From the NCBI GenBank assembly GCA_900542395.1, contig UQNM01000002.1, forward strand, positions 1 to 59,313: a stretch of 59,313 bases of DNA. Direction: 5' to 3'. The DNA is from an uncultured Eubacteriales bacterium (GTDB lineage: Bacteria; Bacillota; Clostridia; Christensenellales; Aristaeellaceae). Made by a program: the position numbers and the translations under genes. The notes under the pieces were generated by a model. The model was not told the origin of the DNA. It saw only the letters and a program-made list of their open reading frames with translations, and ran no database searches. Positions 24,986 to 33,478 of this stretch are shown here, piece by piece (positions within the stretch are counted from its first letter, which is position 1; every line of letters starts with the position of its first letter).

Positions 24986-25516
24986 TTACTCCGCAATCGA
25001 CTGTAGGTTGGAAATCAGCCACCGCCCCGCCGTGCGCACCAGCGTCACGCGGTAGCGCGTCGTCGTCCACGCGGGCGGGGAAAGCCGCTCCTCGCCGCCC
25101 TCGGCCAGCGCCGCCTCCCGCTTGGCGGAGCGAATCGTGCCGTCAATGGCCGGTATGCTTTCGACCACCTCGGCGCGCGCCACGTTCTCCCACGGCCACG
25201 ACCAGACGGAAACCATCTTCACCCGATGGTCGTACCCGCGAATCTCATAATCCCGATAGGGCGACGTGTCGCTCGTGCCCACCTGCAAAACCGGGTCCTG
25301 CGCGATGAATTCCGGCCTGAAATAGCTGGTCAGCTTGCCCGCGTCCTCGCCCATGAGCACGACGCTCGCGCGCGCGTCCAAGCCGTCGTCGATCAGCACC
25401 CAGATGTTCGCCGTATTCATCGCCAGATAAAACGAGATAATCAGCAGCGCGCATGCCACCGTGACCATGAGCATCCGCGAGGCAATGAAATCCAGCATCC
25501 GTTTGAGAATCCGCAT
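24986..25516 (-). CDS. Membrane-anchored protein of unknown function in the ftsY-dus interval
   Basis: A 176-residue protein I do not recognise. One membrane helix (about residues 12-34, LMVTVACALLIISFYLAM) follows a short basic N-terminus, so the remaining ~140 residues should lie outside the membrane. The outer part begins with ANIWVLIDDGL and has a repeated-turn, beta-rich look (RYRVTLVRTAGRWLISNLQS at the end), reminiscent of small SnoaL/NTF2-like or lipoprotein-type folds, though I cannot support either. GGGAGG precedes the ATG at 25516. It sits between ftsY (35 bp) and dus (adjacent) in a housekeeping operon. Confidence 0.8.
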   Translation of the reverse strand: MRILKRMLDFIASRMLMVTVACALLIISFYLAMNTANIWVLIDDGLDARASVVLMGEDAGKLTSYFRPEFIAQDPVLQVGTSDTSPYRDYEIRGYDHRVKMVSVWSWPWENVARAEVVESIPAIDGTIRSAKREAALAEGGEERLSPPAWTTTRYRVTLVRTAGRWLISNLQSIAE

Positions 25517-25551
25517 GGCGGCGCCTCCCTGTTTATCCGTCCGATTCAAAT

Positions 25552-26607
25552 TTAGAAAATCGCGTCCACAAACGCATTCGCGTCAAACGCCTGCAAATCC
25601 TCGATGCCCTCGCCCACGCCGATGTAGAGCACCGGAAGCTTCAGCTCATCCATGATCGCAACGGCGATGCCGCCCTTGGCCGTGCCGTCCAGCTTGGTCA
25701 GCACGATGCCGGAGACGTCCGCCACCTCGGAAAACTCGCGCGCCTGCTGCAAGCCGTTCTGGCCGGTCGTCGCGTCGATCACCAGCAGCGTGCGCACCTC
25801 GGCCGCCTCGTATTCGCGGGTGATGACGCGGGAGATCTTGCGCAGCTCCTCCATCAGGTTCTTCTTGTTGTGCAGGCGGCCGGCCGTATCGACGATCAGC
25901 AGGTCGGCCTCGCTGGCCTTCGCCTTCTGAACGCCGTCGAACACCACCGCCGCCGGGTCGGCGCCCTCCGCGTGGCGCACAATCGGCACCTGCGCGCGAT
26001 CCGCCCAGATTTGGAGCTGATCGCCCGCCGCCGCGCGGAACGTATCCGCCGCCGCCAGCACGACGCTGTGGCGCGCATCCTTGAAGCGCATCGCCAGCTT
26101 GCCGATGGTCGTCGTCTTGCCCACGCCGTTCACACCGACGACCAGCATCACCATCGGCCATTTGAGCGGCTTGCGCGGCATGCCCATGATCTCCTTGAGG
26201 ATATCCTTGAGGATTTCGCGCGCCTTCTTCGCGTCGGTGATCCGCTCGCGCGCCACGCGCGTTTTGAGCTCCTGAATCACCTTGTCGCTGGTGCGCACGC
26301 CCATGTCGCTCATAATCAGGATATCCACCAGATCCTCGTAGAAATCCTCGTCAATCGTTTCCGTCGCCTCGATCAGCTCGTCCACGCGGCCGGCCACGTT
26401 CCCGCGCGTCTTGGAGAGACCCTGCCACAGGCGGCTGAAAAGCCCCTGCTTCTTTTCATCCTGCGCGGCCTGCTTCGCGCCGTCCGCCGGGGGCTGCGCG
26501 TTTTCCGCCCCGCTCGTCTCCTCGGCCTGCGCCTCAAGCCGGGTTTCTTCCGCCTGAGCGGGCTGCTGCTCTTTCTCTTTCTTTTTGCCAAATCCGAAGA
26601 ATCCCAT
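25552..26607 (-). CDS. ftsY: Signal recognition particle receptor FtsY
   Basis: A 351-residue SRP receptor GTPase that docks ribosome-nascent chain complexes at the membrane. An acidic, Glu/Gln/Ala-rich N-terminal A domain (residues 1-55) precedes the NG domain. G1 is GVNGVGKTTT (158-167), followed by AADTFRAAAGDQL, DTAGRLHNKK, and TKLDGTAKGG near the C-terminus. The length suits Gram-positive FtsY. It lies 40 bp downstream of smc, the classical smc-ftsY neighbourhood. Confidence 0.97.
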   Translation of the reverse strand: MGFFGFGKKKEKEQQPAQAEETRLEAQAEETSGAENAQPPADGAKQAAQDEKKQGLFSRLWQGLSKTRGNVAGRVDELIEATETIDEDFYEDLVDILIMSDMGVRTSDKVIQELKTRVARERITDAKKAREILKDILKEIMGMPRKPLKWPMVMLVVGVNGVGKTTTIGKLAMRFKDARHSVVLAAADTFRAAAGDQLQIWADRAQVPIVRHAEGADPAAVVFDGVQKAKASEADLLIVDTAGRLHNKKNLMEELRKISRVITREYEAAEVRTLLVIDATTGQNGLQQAREFSEVADVSGIVLTKLDGTAKGGIAVAIMDELKLPVLYIGVGEGIEDLQAFDANAFVDAIF

Positions 26608-26647
26608 GTTTCAAGACCCTTTCTTTGTCGTCCTTTTGAGGCGCTTT

Positions 26648-29600
26648 TTATTCCATCGCCTCTGCGCTCACGTCCTTCAGCTCGACGCTGAGCATCTTGG
26701 AAACGCCCTTCTCTTCCATCGCCACGCCGTAAAGGCCGTCGCAGCGCTCCATCGTGCCCTTTCTGTGGGTGACGACGACGAACTGCGTGTCCTTTGAAAA
26801 ATCGCGCAGATAATCCGCGAAGGTGGAGATGTTGCCGTCGTCCAGCGCCGCCTCGATCTCGTCGAGGAAGCAGAACGGCGTCGGCTTGAGCCGCAGCATC
26901 GCGAACAGAATCGCAATCGCCGTCAGCGCGCGCTCGCCGCCGGAGAGCAGCGAAAGCATTTGCAGCTTCTTTCCCGGCGGCTGGGCGACGATCTCAATGC
27001 CACAGCCGAGCACGTCCTTTTCATCCATCAGCCGCAGTTCGGCCTTGCCGCCGCCGAAGAGCTTGACGAAGGTTTCGCTCAGGTATTGCTGAAGCAGCCG
27101 GAAGTTTTCCAAAAACTGCTTTTCCATCTGCCTTTGCAGCGATTCGATGATGCCCAGCAGGTCGTCCTGCGCCTTCACCAGATCATCGCGCTGACCGGCC
27201 AGATCGTCGTAGCGCTCGCGGCAGGCGCGGTAATCCTCCATCGCCGTGACGTTGACCGGCCCCATGGCGCGAATCTCCCGGCGGATGTCGCCCGCGCGCT
27301 TGTCGCTCCCCGCCATGTCAAACGGCTCGACGAGGTATTCCTTCGCGCCCGCGTAAGTCAGCTCGTAATCGTCCCATATCCGCTGCTGCATCTGCTCCAG
27401 CTCGCTCTGGGTGCGCCCGAGCACCAGCTCGGCCTTGTGGCACTTGTCCATATCCATGGCCAGCGTCTCGCGCAGGCTGTCGATTTCCTGCGTCAACCGG
27501 CGGATCGTCTCCTGCTCCTCGTTGCGCGCGTTCTGCCGCGCCGCCAAATTCTGCTGAGCCGCCTCAAGCCGTCCGGCGCAGGTCTGCTGCTCGGCGGCGT
27601 CGCGCGCGAGCTGCTGCATGCTCTGCTGATGGCGCAGAGTCAGCGCCTCGCGGTTTTCGTGCGCCTCGCCGATCTGAACGCCGACGGCGCTCTGCTCCCG
27701 GCGCATGCGCGCACCGTCCTGATTGAGCGCGTTCGCGTCGCGTTCGCAGGCCGCCAGCGTCACGCGCAGGTTCTGCGCCGCCTCGCGCAGGGCGTCCAGC
27801 GCCTCGCGCTTTTCATACAGCGCGTCGCTGAGCGCGGCCGTCTGCCTGTTCATTTCCTCGTTGGTCTTCTGTTCACCCGCCTGCGTATCGCGCGCGCCCG
27901 CCAGCTGGCTGTCGATCTGCGCGAGATTCTGCGCGATCTGCGTCCGCAACAGCGCGCACCGATCCTGCTGGGCGCGGTGCTCCTCGCGCTGCGCGGTCAA
28001 CGTGCGAACGCGCTCCTGCGCGACGGAAACGTCGATCTGCGCCTGGCGAATCGCCTCAAACGCCTGCGCGCGGCGCTGCTTGATCTCCTGACGGATGGCC
28101 TCGCCCCGCTCGATGCGGCGGCCGTAATCGGCGATCTTTTCCTCCAGCTCGGCCAGCAGCTTCTCGTGCTCCTTGATCTCGCGTTCGCGGGAGAGCAGGC
28201 TGGTCATGCGGGAAGCGCTCGAACCGCCCGTCATCGAGCCGCCAGAGTGCATGACGTCGCCCTCCAGCGTCACCAGCCGGAACGCATGCCGCCCCCGGCG
28301 CATGATTTCAATGCCCGCGTCGAGGTTTTCCGCGATGACGGTTCGGCCGAGCAGGTTTTCCACGATGCCGCGGTATTGCTCGTCAAACCCGATCAGCTCG
28401 CTGGCCACGCCCACGCAGCCCGGCATGGTCAGCACCTGCCGCTCCTGCGGGCTGAGCGTCCGGCCGCTGATGGTCGTCATCGGCAGGAAGGTCGCGCGCC
28501 CCAGCTTGTTCTGGCGCAGATACGCGATCATGTCTCTGGCGATGTATTCGTCCGTCGTGACGACGTTTTGCAGCGCGCCGCCCAGCACGGCCTCCGTCGC
28601 GCGCTCAAGCCGCTTGGGCACGCGCATCAGCGTCGCCACCACGCCGCGAACGCCCGCGTTCCCGCGCGCGTGCAGCAGAACCTGCTTGACCGCCTGCTGA
28701 TAGCCCGCGTAGTCGCGCTCCATTTCGCGCAGCACGCGCAGCCGGCTGGACGCGGCCTGCTTCTGGCCGTTCGCGTCGCCGAGCGCCTGCTGGACGACGG
28801 CGATCTTCTGCGCCGTCTCCTGCGATTCCTGTTCGATCTTCTGTTCGGCTTCAACCTTTTCGGCCTCGCCGCGCTTGGCCTGCTCCAGCTCCTGCGCCGC
28901 CTGCGCGAGCTGCTCGTCCATGCGTTCAGCCGCCTGTTCGAGCTCTTCCTTCTGCGCGTCGGCTTCCTCGCCTCGGCGCTCCAGCTCTTTGCGCATGGTG
29001 GAGAGCCGCGCCTCGCTGGTGCGCACGTCGCTCAGGCGGTTCATCGCGTCGATGATGGCGCTCTTGTGCGCCTCCAGCTTTTCCTCCGCCTGCCGCGCTT
29101 CCTCCTGCGCGTTTTGCAGGGCCTCTTCCTTCTGGCCAAGTTCGCGCGTCAGGCCGATGATCTTCGTGCGGTTGGCGAGCGCGTCCCGCTCGTTTTTCGC
29201 AATTTCCTCGTCGAGCGCGGCGCTCCGGGCGCGCTTCACGTCCTCTTCCTGACCGAGGGCGAGCACGTCCTTTTCCATGCGGTTGATTTCCGCGCGCAGA
29301 ACGCCCAATTCGCCCTCGCGCGCCTCCGTCTCGCGGGTCAGCTCCAGCACCGCGTCGTGGGCGGCGGTCACCTCGTTTTCGAGCTTCTGCGCGCCCTCGT
29401 TGGCCTTTTCGCGCTGCTCGCTCAGCGCGTCGGCGCGCTTTTCCTCGCTGGCGATGGCCTCCTTCAGGCCGGTCAGAAGCTGCTCAGCCTCGGCGATTCG
29501 TTCCTTCGCCCTGTCGCTGCGCAGAACGAACGCGGAACATTCCAAAACGCGCAGCTCGTCGCGCAGATTCAGGTAGCGCCGCGCGGTTTCGCTGGCCTTT

Positions 29601-30217
29601 TCCAGCGGCTCAAGCTGGCTTTCCAGCTCGGCGATGATATCCTCCACGCGGGAGAGGTTGTCGCGCATGTTGGAAAGGCGCTTTTCGCTCTCCTCCTTGC
29701 GCGTGCGGTATTTGACAATGCCCGCCGCCTCTTCAAAGACGCCGCGCCTGTCCTCGCTCTTTTGGGAGAGGATTTCGTCGATTCGGCCCTGCCCGATGAT
29801 CGAATAGCCCTCCTTGCCCACGCCCGTATCGCGGAAAAGCTCGACGATATCCTTGAGCCTGCACGCGGATTTGTTGATGTAGTATTCGCCCTCGCCGCTG
29901 CGATACACGCGCCGGGTAATCATCACCTCGGTGTAATCCACGCTCAGCGCGTGATCCTCGTTTTCAAAGACGAGGGAAACCTCGCAATAGCCCATGCGCT
30001 TGCGCTTCTGCGTGCCGTTGAAGATGACGTCCTCCATCTTGCCGCCGCGCAGCGCCTTGGCGCTCTGCTCGCCGAGCACCCAGCGCACCGCGTCGGATAA
30101 GTTGGATTTGCCGCTGCCGTTCGGGCCGACAATGCCGGTGATGCCCTCGTCAAAGACCACGACCGTGCGATCCGCAAACGACTTAAAGCCGTATATTTCC
30201 AGTCTCTTTAGCCGCAC
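26648..30217 (-). CDS. smc: Chromosome segregation ATPase SMC
   Basis: A 1189-residue SMC protein of normal length. Walker A is GPNGSGKSNLSDAVRW (residues 32-47). Two long coiled coils (about 165-500 and 670-1010) flank the hinge domain (GVRGVVATLMRVP ... RGRHAFRLVTLEGD). The C-terminal head has the signature LSGGERALTAIAILFAML and Walker B FCFLDEIEAALDD. SMC with ScpA/ScpB condenses and separates chromosomes; scpAB are not in the window. It begins 36 bp after the rnc stop. Confidence 0.98.
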   Translation of the reverse strand: MRLKRLEIYGFKSFADRTVVVFDEGITGIVGPNGSGKSNLSDAVRWVLGEQSAKALRGGKMEDVIFNGTQKRKRMGYCEVSLVFENEDHALSVDYTEVMITRRVYRSGEGEYYINKSACRLKDIVELFRDTGVGKEGYSIIGQGRIDEILSQKSEDRRGVFEEAAGIVKYRTRKEESEKRLSNMRDNLSRVEDIIAELESQLEPLEKASETARRYLNLRDELRVLECSAFVLRSDRAKERIAEAEQLLTGLKEAIASEEKRADALSEQREKANEGAQKLENEVTAAHDAVLELTRETEAREGELGVLRAEINRMEKDVLALGQEEDVKRARSAALDEEIAKNERDALANRTKIIGLTRELGQKEEALQNAQEEARQAEEKLEAHKSAIIDAMNRLSDVRTSEARLSTMRKELERRGEEADAQKEELEQAAERMDEQLAQAAQELEQAKRGEAEKVEAEQKIEQESQETAQKIAVVQQALGDANGQKQAASSRLRVLREMERDYAGYQQAVKQVLLHARGNAGVRGVVATLMRVPKRLERATEAVLGGALQNVVTTDEYIARDMIAYLRQNKLGRATFLPMTTISGRTLSPQERQVLTMPGCVGVASELIGFDEQYRGIVENLLGRTVIAENLDAGIEIMRRGRHAFRLVTLEGDVMHSGGSMTGGSSASRMTSLLSREREIKEHEKLLAELEEKIADYGRRIERGEAIRQEIKQRRAQAFEAIRQAQIDVSVAQERVRTLTAQREEHRAQQDRCALLRTQIAQNLAQIDSQLAGARDTQAGEQKTNEEMNRQTAALSDALYEKREALDALREAAQNLRVTLAACERDANALNQDGARMRREQSAVGVQIGEAHENREALTLRHQQSMQQLARDAAEQQTCAGRLEAAQQNLAARQNARNEEQETIRRLTQEIDSLRETLAMDMDKCHKAELVLGRTQSELEQMQQRIWDDYELTYAGAKEYLVEPFDMAGSDKRAGDIRREIRAMGPVNVTAMEDYRACRERYDDLAGQRDDLVKAQDDLLGIIESLQRQMEKQFLENFRLLQQYLSETFVKLFGGGKAELRLMDEKDVLGCGIEIVAQPPGKKLQMLSLLSGGERALTAIAILFAMLRLKPTPFCFLDEIEAALDDGNISTFADYLRDFSKDTQFVVVTHRKGTMERCDGLYGVAMEEKGVSKMLSVELKDVSAEAME

Positions 30218-30253
30218 CTGTGCGACTCCTTTCCGTTGACCCGCATGCGGGCG

Positions 30254-30931
30254 TCATTGTGCCTTGTTCAGCTTTTGCAGCGCCATCTGCGCGGCGGCTT
30301 CCTCGGCGCGCTGCTTGCGCGCGCCCACGCCCGTGCCCAGCTCGCTGCCGTCCGCGCGGAGCACCCTGGCGGTGAACACGCGAGCATGCGGCGGGCCGTC
30401 CTGCCCGATGATCTCGTAGGTCGGGGTTTCCTCGCCGAGCGCCTGCAAATACTCCTGCAAGGCGCTCTTGGCGTCGCGGTCGTTCTTTTCGCTGGTTTCA
30501 TAGCCGTCCATCGCCAGATCGACCAGCCTGGCGGCCTCCTCCATGCCCGCGTCCAGATAGACGGCGGCGATCACCGCCTCCATCGTATCGGCGAGGATGG
30601 ACGGGTTTTCGCGCCCGCCGACGACCTCCTCGCCCCGGTCGAGCTTGAGGTAGCTGCCCAGCCCCAGCCGCGTCGCGGCTCTGGCCAGATTCGCCTCGCA
30701 GACCAGCGCGGCGCGCTTGCGGGTCAACTGCCCCTCGCGCAGCTTGGGGTATTTGTGATACAGCACGCGGCTGACGCAGATTTCCAGCACCGCGTCGCCC
30801 AAAAACTCAAGGCGCTGATTATCCTGACACTTATGCTGAAGCGCATAGGACGGATGGGTCATCGCCAGATCGAGCAGGGCGATATCGGCAAAGGAATGGC
30901 CGATCGTCCGCTCCAGCGTTTGATAATTCAT
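30254..30931 (-). CDS. rnc: Ribonuclease III
   Basis: A 225-residue double-strand-specific ribonuclease. The nuclease signature is RLEFLGDAVLE (about residues 39-49), with the second acidic set in ADTMEAVIAAVYLDAG. The double-stranded-RNA-binding domain is at residues 155-222 (DAKSALQEYLQ ... EEAAAQMALQKL). The ATG at 30931 follows GCGAGGAAAAT; the longer frame to 31000 runs through the upstream hairpins. It processes rRNA and other structured RNAs, possibly including hairpins of its own transcript. Confidence 0.96.
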   Translation of the reverse strand: MNYQTLERTIGHSFADIALLDLAMTHPSYALQHKCQDNQRLEFLGDAVLEICVSRVLYHKYPKLREGQLTRKRAALVCEANLARAATRLGLGSYLKLDRGEEVVGGRENPSILADTMEAVIAAVYLDAGMEEAARLVDLAMDGYETSEKNDRDAKSALQEYLQALGEETPTYEIIGQDGPPHARVFTARVLRADGSELGTGVGARKQRAEEAAAQMALQKLNKAQ

Positions 30932-30967
30932 ATTTTCCTCGCTTATGCGTCGCCCCGTCCATTTCGC

Positions 30968-31030
30968 TTCGCGCGAAAGGCCGCGCGAAATGAAATACAC
31001 GGGAAGGGCGCGCCGCGCAGGCGGCGCGTC
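30968..31030. other. Two strong hairpins in the acpP-rnc spacer
   Basis: TTCGCGCG / CGCGCGAA (30968-30989) and GGCGCGCCGC / GCGGCGCGTC (31007-31030). No T run follows on either strand, so these are not typical terminators. They may be RNase III processing sites or mRNA-stability hairpins separating the abundant acpP message from rnc-smc. Confidence 0.5.
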
Positions 31031-31075
31031 CGCTTCCTATTGTTGCTTTTCTTCGGATTGCTGCTTATCCTCGGT

Positions 31076-31303
31076 TTACTGCTTGTCTTCGATGTACTTG
31101 ACCAAATCGGCGACGGTCTTGACCTTTTCAATCGCGTCGTCCTCAATTTCGATGTCAAACTCGTTTTCGATATCCATCACGAGCATCATCACGGTCGCGC
31201 TGTCCGCCTTGAGATCTTCCTTGAGGCGGGTTTCCGGCTTCACTTCGTCTTCGCTCACGCCGAGCTGATCGGCGATCATGGTTTTAAGCTGATCGTATAC
31301 CAT
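31076..31303 (-). CDS. acpP: Acyl carrier protein
   Basis: A 75-residue acidic acyl carrier protein. The phosphopantetheine attachment Ser is Ser35 in LKADSATVMMLVMDIE. The usual motif is DSL; here it reads DSA, and the following helix has MMLV in place of the usual VELV. The overall size, charge and the place between plsX and rnc fit the fatty-acid synthesis ACP. CAAGGAGG precedes the ATG at 31303. Because of the DSA motif a specialised ACP cannot be excluded, with a classical one located elsewhere. Confidence 0.92.
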   Translation of the reverse strand: MVYDQLKTMIADQLGVSEDEVKPETRLKEDLKADSATVMMLVMDIENEFDIEIEDDAIEKVKTVADLVKYIEDKQ

Positions 31304-31383
31304 ACGTTTTCCTCCTTGTTCTTTCACCATTGTTCTTTTTCAATTTTCCGTTTATTCCAAACCCGTTTCGGGTTTCAGACCGA

Positions 31384-32418
31384 TTACGCCTGTTCCTCCC
31401 CGACGGAGAGCTTGGCCACCTCGTCGCGGATGACGTCCACCACGCCGCCGTCCACCATGCTCTTGGCCTGACGGATCGCGCAGAAGATCGCGCGCGCGTT
31501 GGAGTTGCCGTGCGCTTTGATGACCGCGCCCTCCACGCCCAGCAGCGGCGCGCCGCCGATTTCGGTGGAATCAAAGCTGCGCTTGATCCCGCGGAACGTG
31601 TCCTTCGCCAGCAGCGCGGCCAGCTTGCCCTTGATCGAATCCATCAGGCCGCCCTTAATCAGGCCGAAGATCATGGCAATCACGCCCTCGGTGTTCTTGA
31701 GCAGCACGTTGCCGACGAAGCCGTCCGCCGCGACGACGTCCGCCTTGCCCGCCAGCGCGTCGCGCGCCTCGACGTTGCCGATAAAATGGAACGGCTGCGG
31801 CTTTTCCATCAGCGCGTAGGCCGCCTGCGCCTGCTCGTTGCCCTTAGCCGCCTCCACGCCGATGTTCAGCAGACCGACCTCCGGGTCGCTCACGTTCATC
31901 ACGCGGCGCATGTAGGCGCTGCCCATCATCGCGAATTGCACAATCCACTTCGTCTGGCAATCCGTGTTCGCGCCCGCGTCCACCAGCAGCATCGGGCGAC
32001 CCGGCACGGGCAGAAGCGTCGCCAGCGCGGGGCGGTCAATGCCCTTGATGCGGCCGATTTTGAACATCGCACCCGCCATCAGCGCGCCCGTCGAACCGGC
32101 GGAGACAAACGCCTGCGCCTCCTTGCGGCGGACGATGTCCATGCCGACGACGAAGGTGGAATTTTTCTTGCGGCGCAGCGCCATGACGGGGTGCTCCTCG
32201 GTGGTGATGACCTCCGGCGCGTCCACCACCGTCAGGCGCTCGCGCACCTTGCCCAGCGCCTCCGCATCGCCATAGGCCGAAATCGTCTCCTCCACCAGCG
32301 CCTGCGGGCCGACGAGGATGATGTCCATATCCGGGTATTCGCGCAGCGCGTCGATGGCGCCGTCCACGTTGACCTTGGGGGCGAAATCGCCGCCCATCGC
32401 GTCTACGACAATTTTCAT
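31384..32418 (-). CDS. plsX: Phosphate acyltransferase PlsX
   Basis: A 344-residue acyl-ACP:phosphate acyltransferase. It makes acyl phosphates for PlsY in phospholipid synthesis. The start KIVVDAMGGDFAP is the family hallmark. FVSAGSTGALMAGAMFKIGRI, VDAGANTDC and DGFVGNVLLKNTEG follow in the expected order. AAAGGAGAAG precedes the ATG at 32418. It lies 13 bp from the trmH-like gene upstream and 80 bp from acpP downstream. Confidence 0.97.
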   Translation of the reverse strand: MKIVVDAMGGDFAPKVNVDGAIDALREYPDMDIILVGPQALVEETISAYGDAEALGKVRERLTVVDAPEVITTEEHPVMALRRKKNSTFVVGMDIVRRKEAQAFVSAGSTGALMAGAMFKIGRIKGIDRPALATLLPVPGRPMLLVDAGANTDCQTKWIVQFAMMGSAYMRRVMNVSDPEVGLLNIGVEAAKGNEQAQAAYALMEKPQPFHFIGNVEARDALAGKADVVAADGFVGNVLLKNTEGVIAMIFGLIKGGLMDSIKGKLAALLAKDTFRGIKRSFDSTEIGGAPLLGVEGAVIKAHGNSNARAIFCAIRQAKSMVDGGVVDVIRDEVAKLSVGEEQA

Positions 32419-32431
32419 GGTTTCTTCTCCT

Positions 32432-33154
32432 TTATCTTCTCGTAAAGGCATACATGCCGATGCCCGCGGCAATCGCGAGATTGAGCGAATCAATCTGGTG
32501 GCTGTGCGGGATGAGCGTGCTCACGCCCATCTGCGCGAAGGCGTCCGGCAGGCCGCTGGCCTCGTTGCCGAAGACGAGCGAAAACGGCCCATCCACCTTC
32601 TGCACGGCCTCGTCGAGCGGCACGGCGCCCGTCAGCATGAACGGGAAAAGCCGGCGCAGCGGATACTGCGCGCGGTATTGATCGAAGGAATCGAAGTGGC
32701 GCACATTGAGCGAAAACGCCGCGCCCATCGACGCGCGCACCACGCGGGGATCGTCCGAATCGACCGCCGGGCGGATGATCGCGATGTTTTTGAGGCCGAA
32801 GCCGAGCGCCGTGCGCAGGATCGTGCCCAGATTGCCGCTGTCGCTGGGGTGGTGGAGCACGATGTGCGGGCTGTCCTCGTCAAACCTGCCCTCCGCCTTT
32901 TTATAAACCATCGCCGCAAAGCAATTTTCTTTTTTGGAAATGCGCTCCAGCGCGCGGTCGGCGACCTCCACGCGGACGCCCGCCTCCTGCGCGTCCCTTT
33001 CCAGCGCCTGCACGCCCTCGCTCTGCAAGCCGTTTGAGGAAACCAGCAGCCGCATGCAGCGCTTCTTGGCATTTTTGAGGCACTCCGTCGCGGGGAAAAT
33101 GCCCGGCGCGTAGGAATAATCCAGCGCCTTGTCATACGCCTCCAGCTTTGCCAA
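32432..33154 (-). CDS. TrmH/SpoU-family RNA 2'-O-methyltransferase
   Basis: A 240-residue SPOUT methyltransferase. The N-terminal domain (to about residue 90) is a substrate-binding segment. The SpoU domain has motif 1 SGNLGTILRTALGFG, motif 2 SLVFGNEASGL and motif 3 IPHSHQIDSLNLAIAAGIGMY, which form the S-adenosylmethionine knot. It starts with TTG at 33154, seven bases after GGAGGG. It is the first gene of the plsX-acpP-rnc-smc-ftsY-dus operon. Whether it modifies rRNA or tRNA is not clear. Confidence 0.93.
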   Translation of the reverse strand: MAKLEAYDKALDYSYAPGIFPATECLKNAKKRCMRLLVSSNGLQSEGVQALERDAQEAGVRVEVADRALERISKKENCFAAMVYKKAEGRFDEDSPHIVLHHPSDSGNLGTILRTALGFGLKNIAIIRPAVDSDDPRVVRASMGAAFSLNVRHFDSFDQYRAQYPLRRLFPFMLTGAVPLDEAVQKVDGPFSLVFGNEASGLPDAFAQMGVSTLIPHSHQIDSLNLAIAAGIGMYAFTRR

Positions 33155-33199
33155 TCGCTTTCCCTCCTTTGATTTTCAAACACATTCAACCATTTTGTC

Positions 33200-33228
33200 A
33201 TTATAGCAGACTTGGCCGCCCGCATCAA
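33200..33228 (-). promoter_or_regulatory. sigma-A promoter of the trmH-plsX-acpP-rnc-smc-ftsY-dus operon
   Basis: Minus strand: TTGATG, 17-bp spacer, consensus TATAAT, about 45 bp before the TTG start. Confidence 0.8.
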
Positions 33229-33341
33229 GCAAAAGCGCGAAAAAAACGGCGCAGCGCGGGTTTGCGCCCCGGTTTCTCGTCCAATCCTCACGGTTTCCCT
33301 TCTTTATTATTGTTCAATCATTGACTGTTTTCTGTTTATAC

Positions 33342-33370
33342 TTGTAAAAACATCGTTTTTCGCTTATAAT
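33342..33370 (+). promoter_or_regulatory. sigma-A promoter for acyl-CoA dehydratase activase operon
   Basis: TTGTAA (33342-33347), 17-bp spacer, TATAAT (33365-33370). The start codon is 108 bp downstream, so a fairly long leader is expected. The rest of the 324-bp interval holds only the divergent promoter. Confidence 0.65.
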
Positions 33371-33478
33371 GTCATGTTGAAAAAAGCTGCTTTACGCATA
33401 CACGGTCTATATTTTTCCGCTTTTTCGCGCAATACGGCTTGGATATTGGATACACGTCGCAATAGAAAGGACGTTTTC

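Noticed and set aside
26960..30100. A >1000-residue open frame opposite smc
   Set aside because: It is an antisense shadow created by the GC-rich third positions of smc, with Arg/Ala/Leu/His-rich low-complexity composition and no ribosome site.
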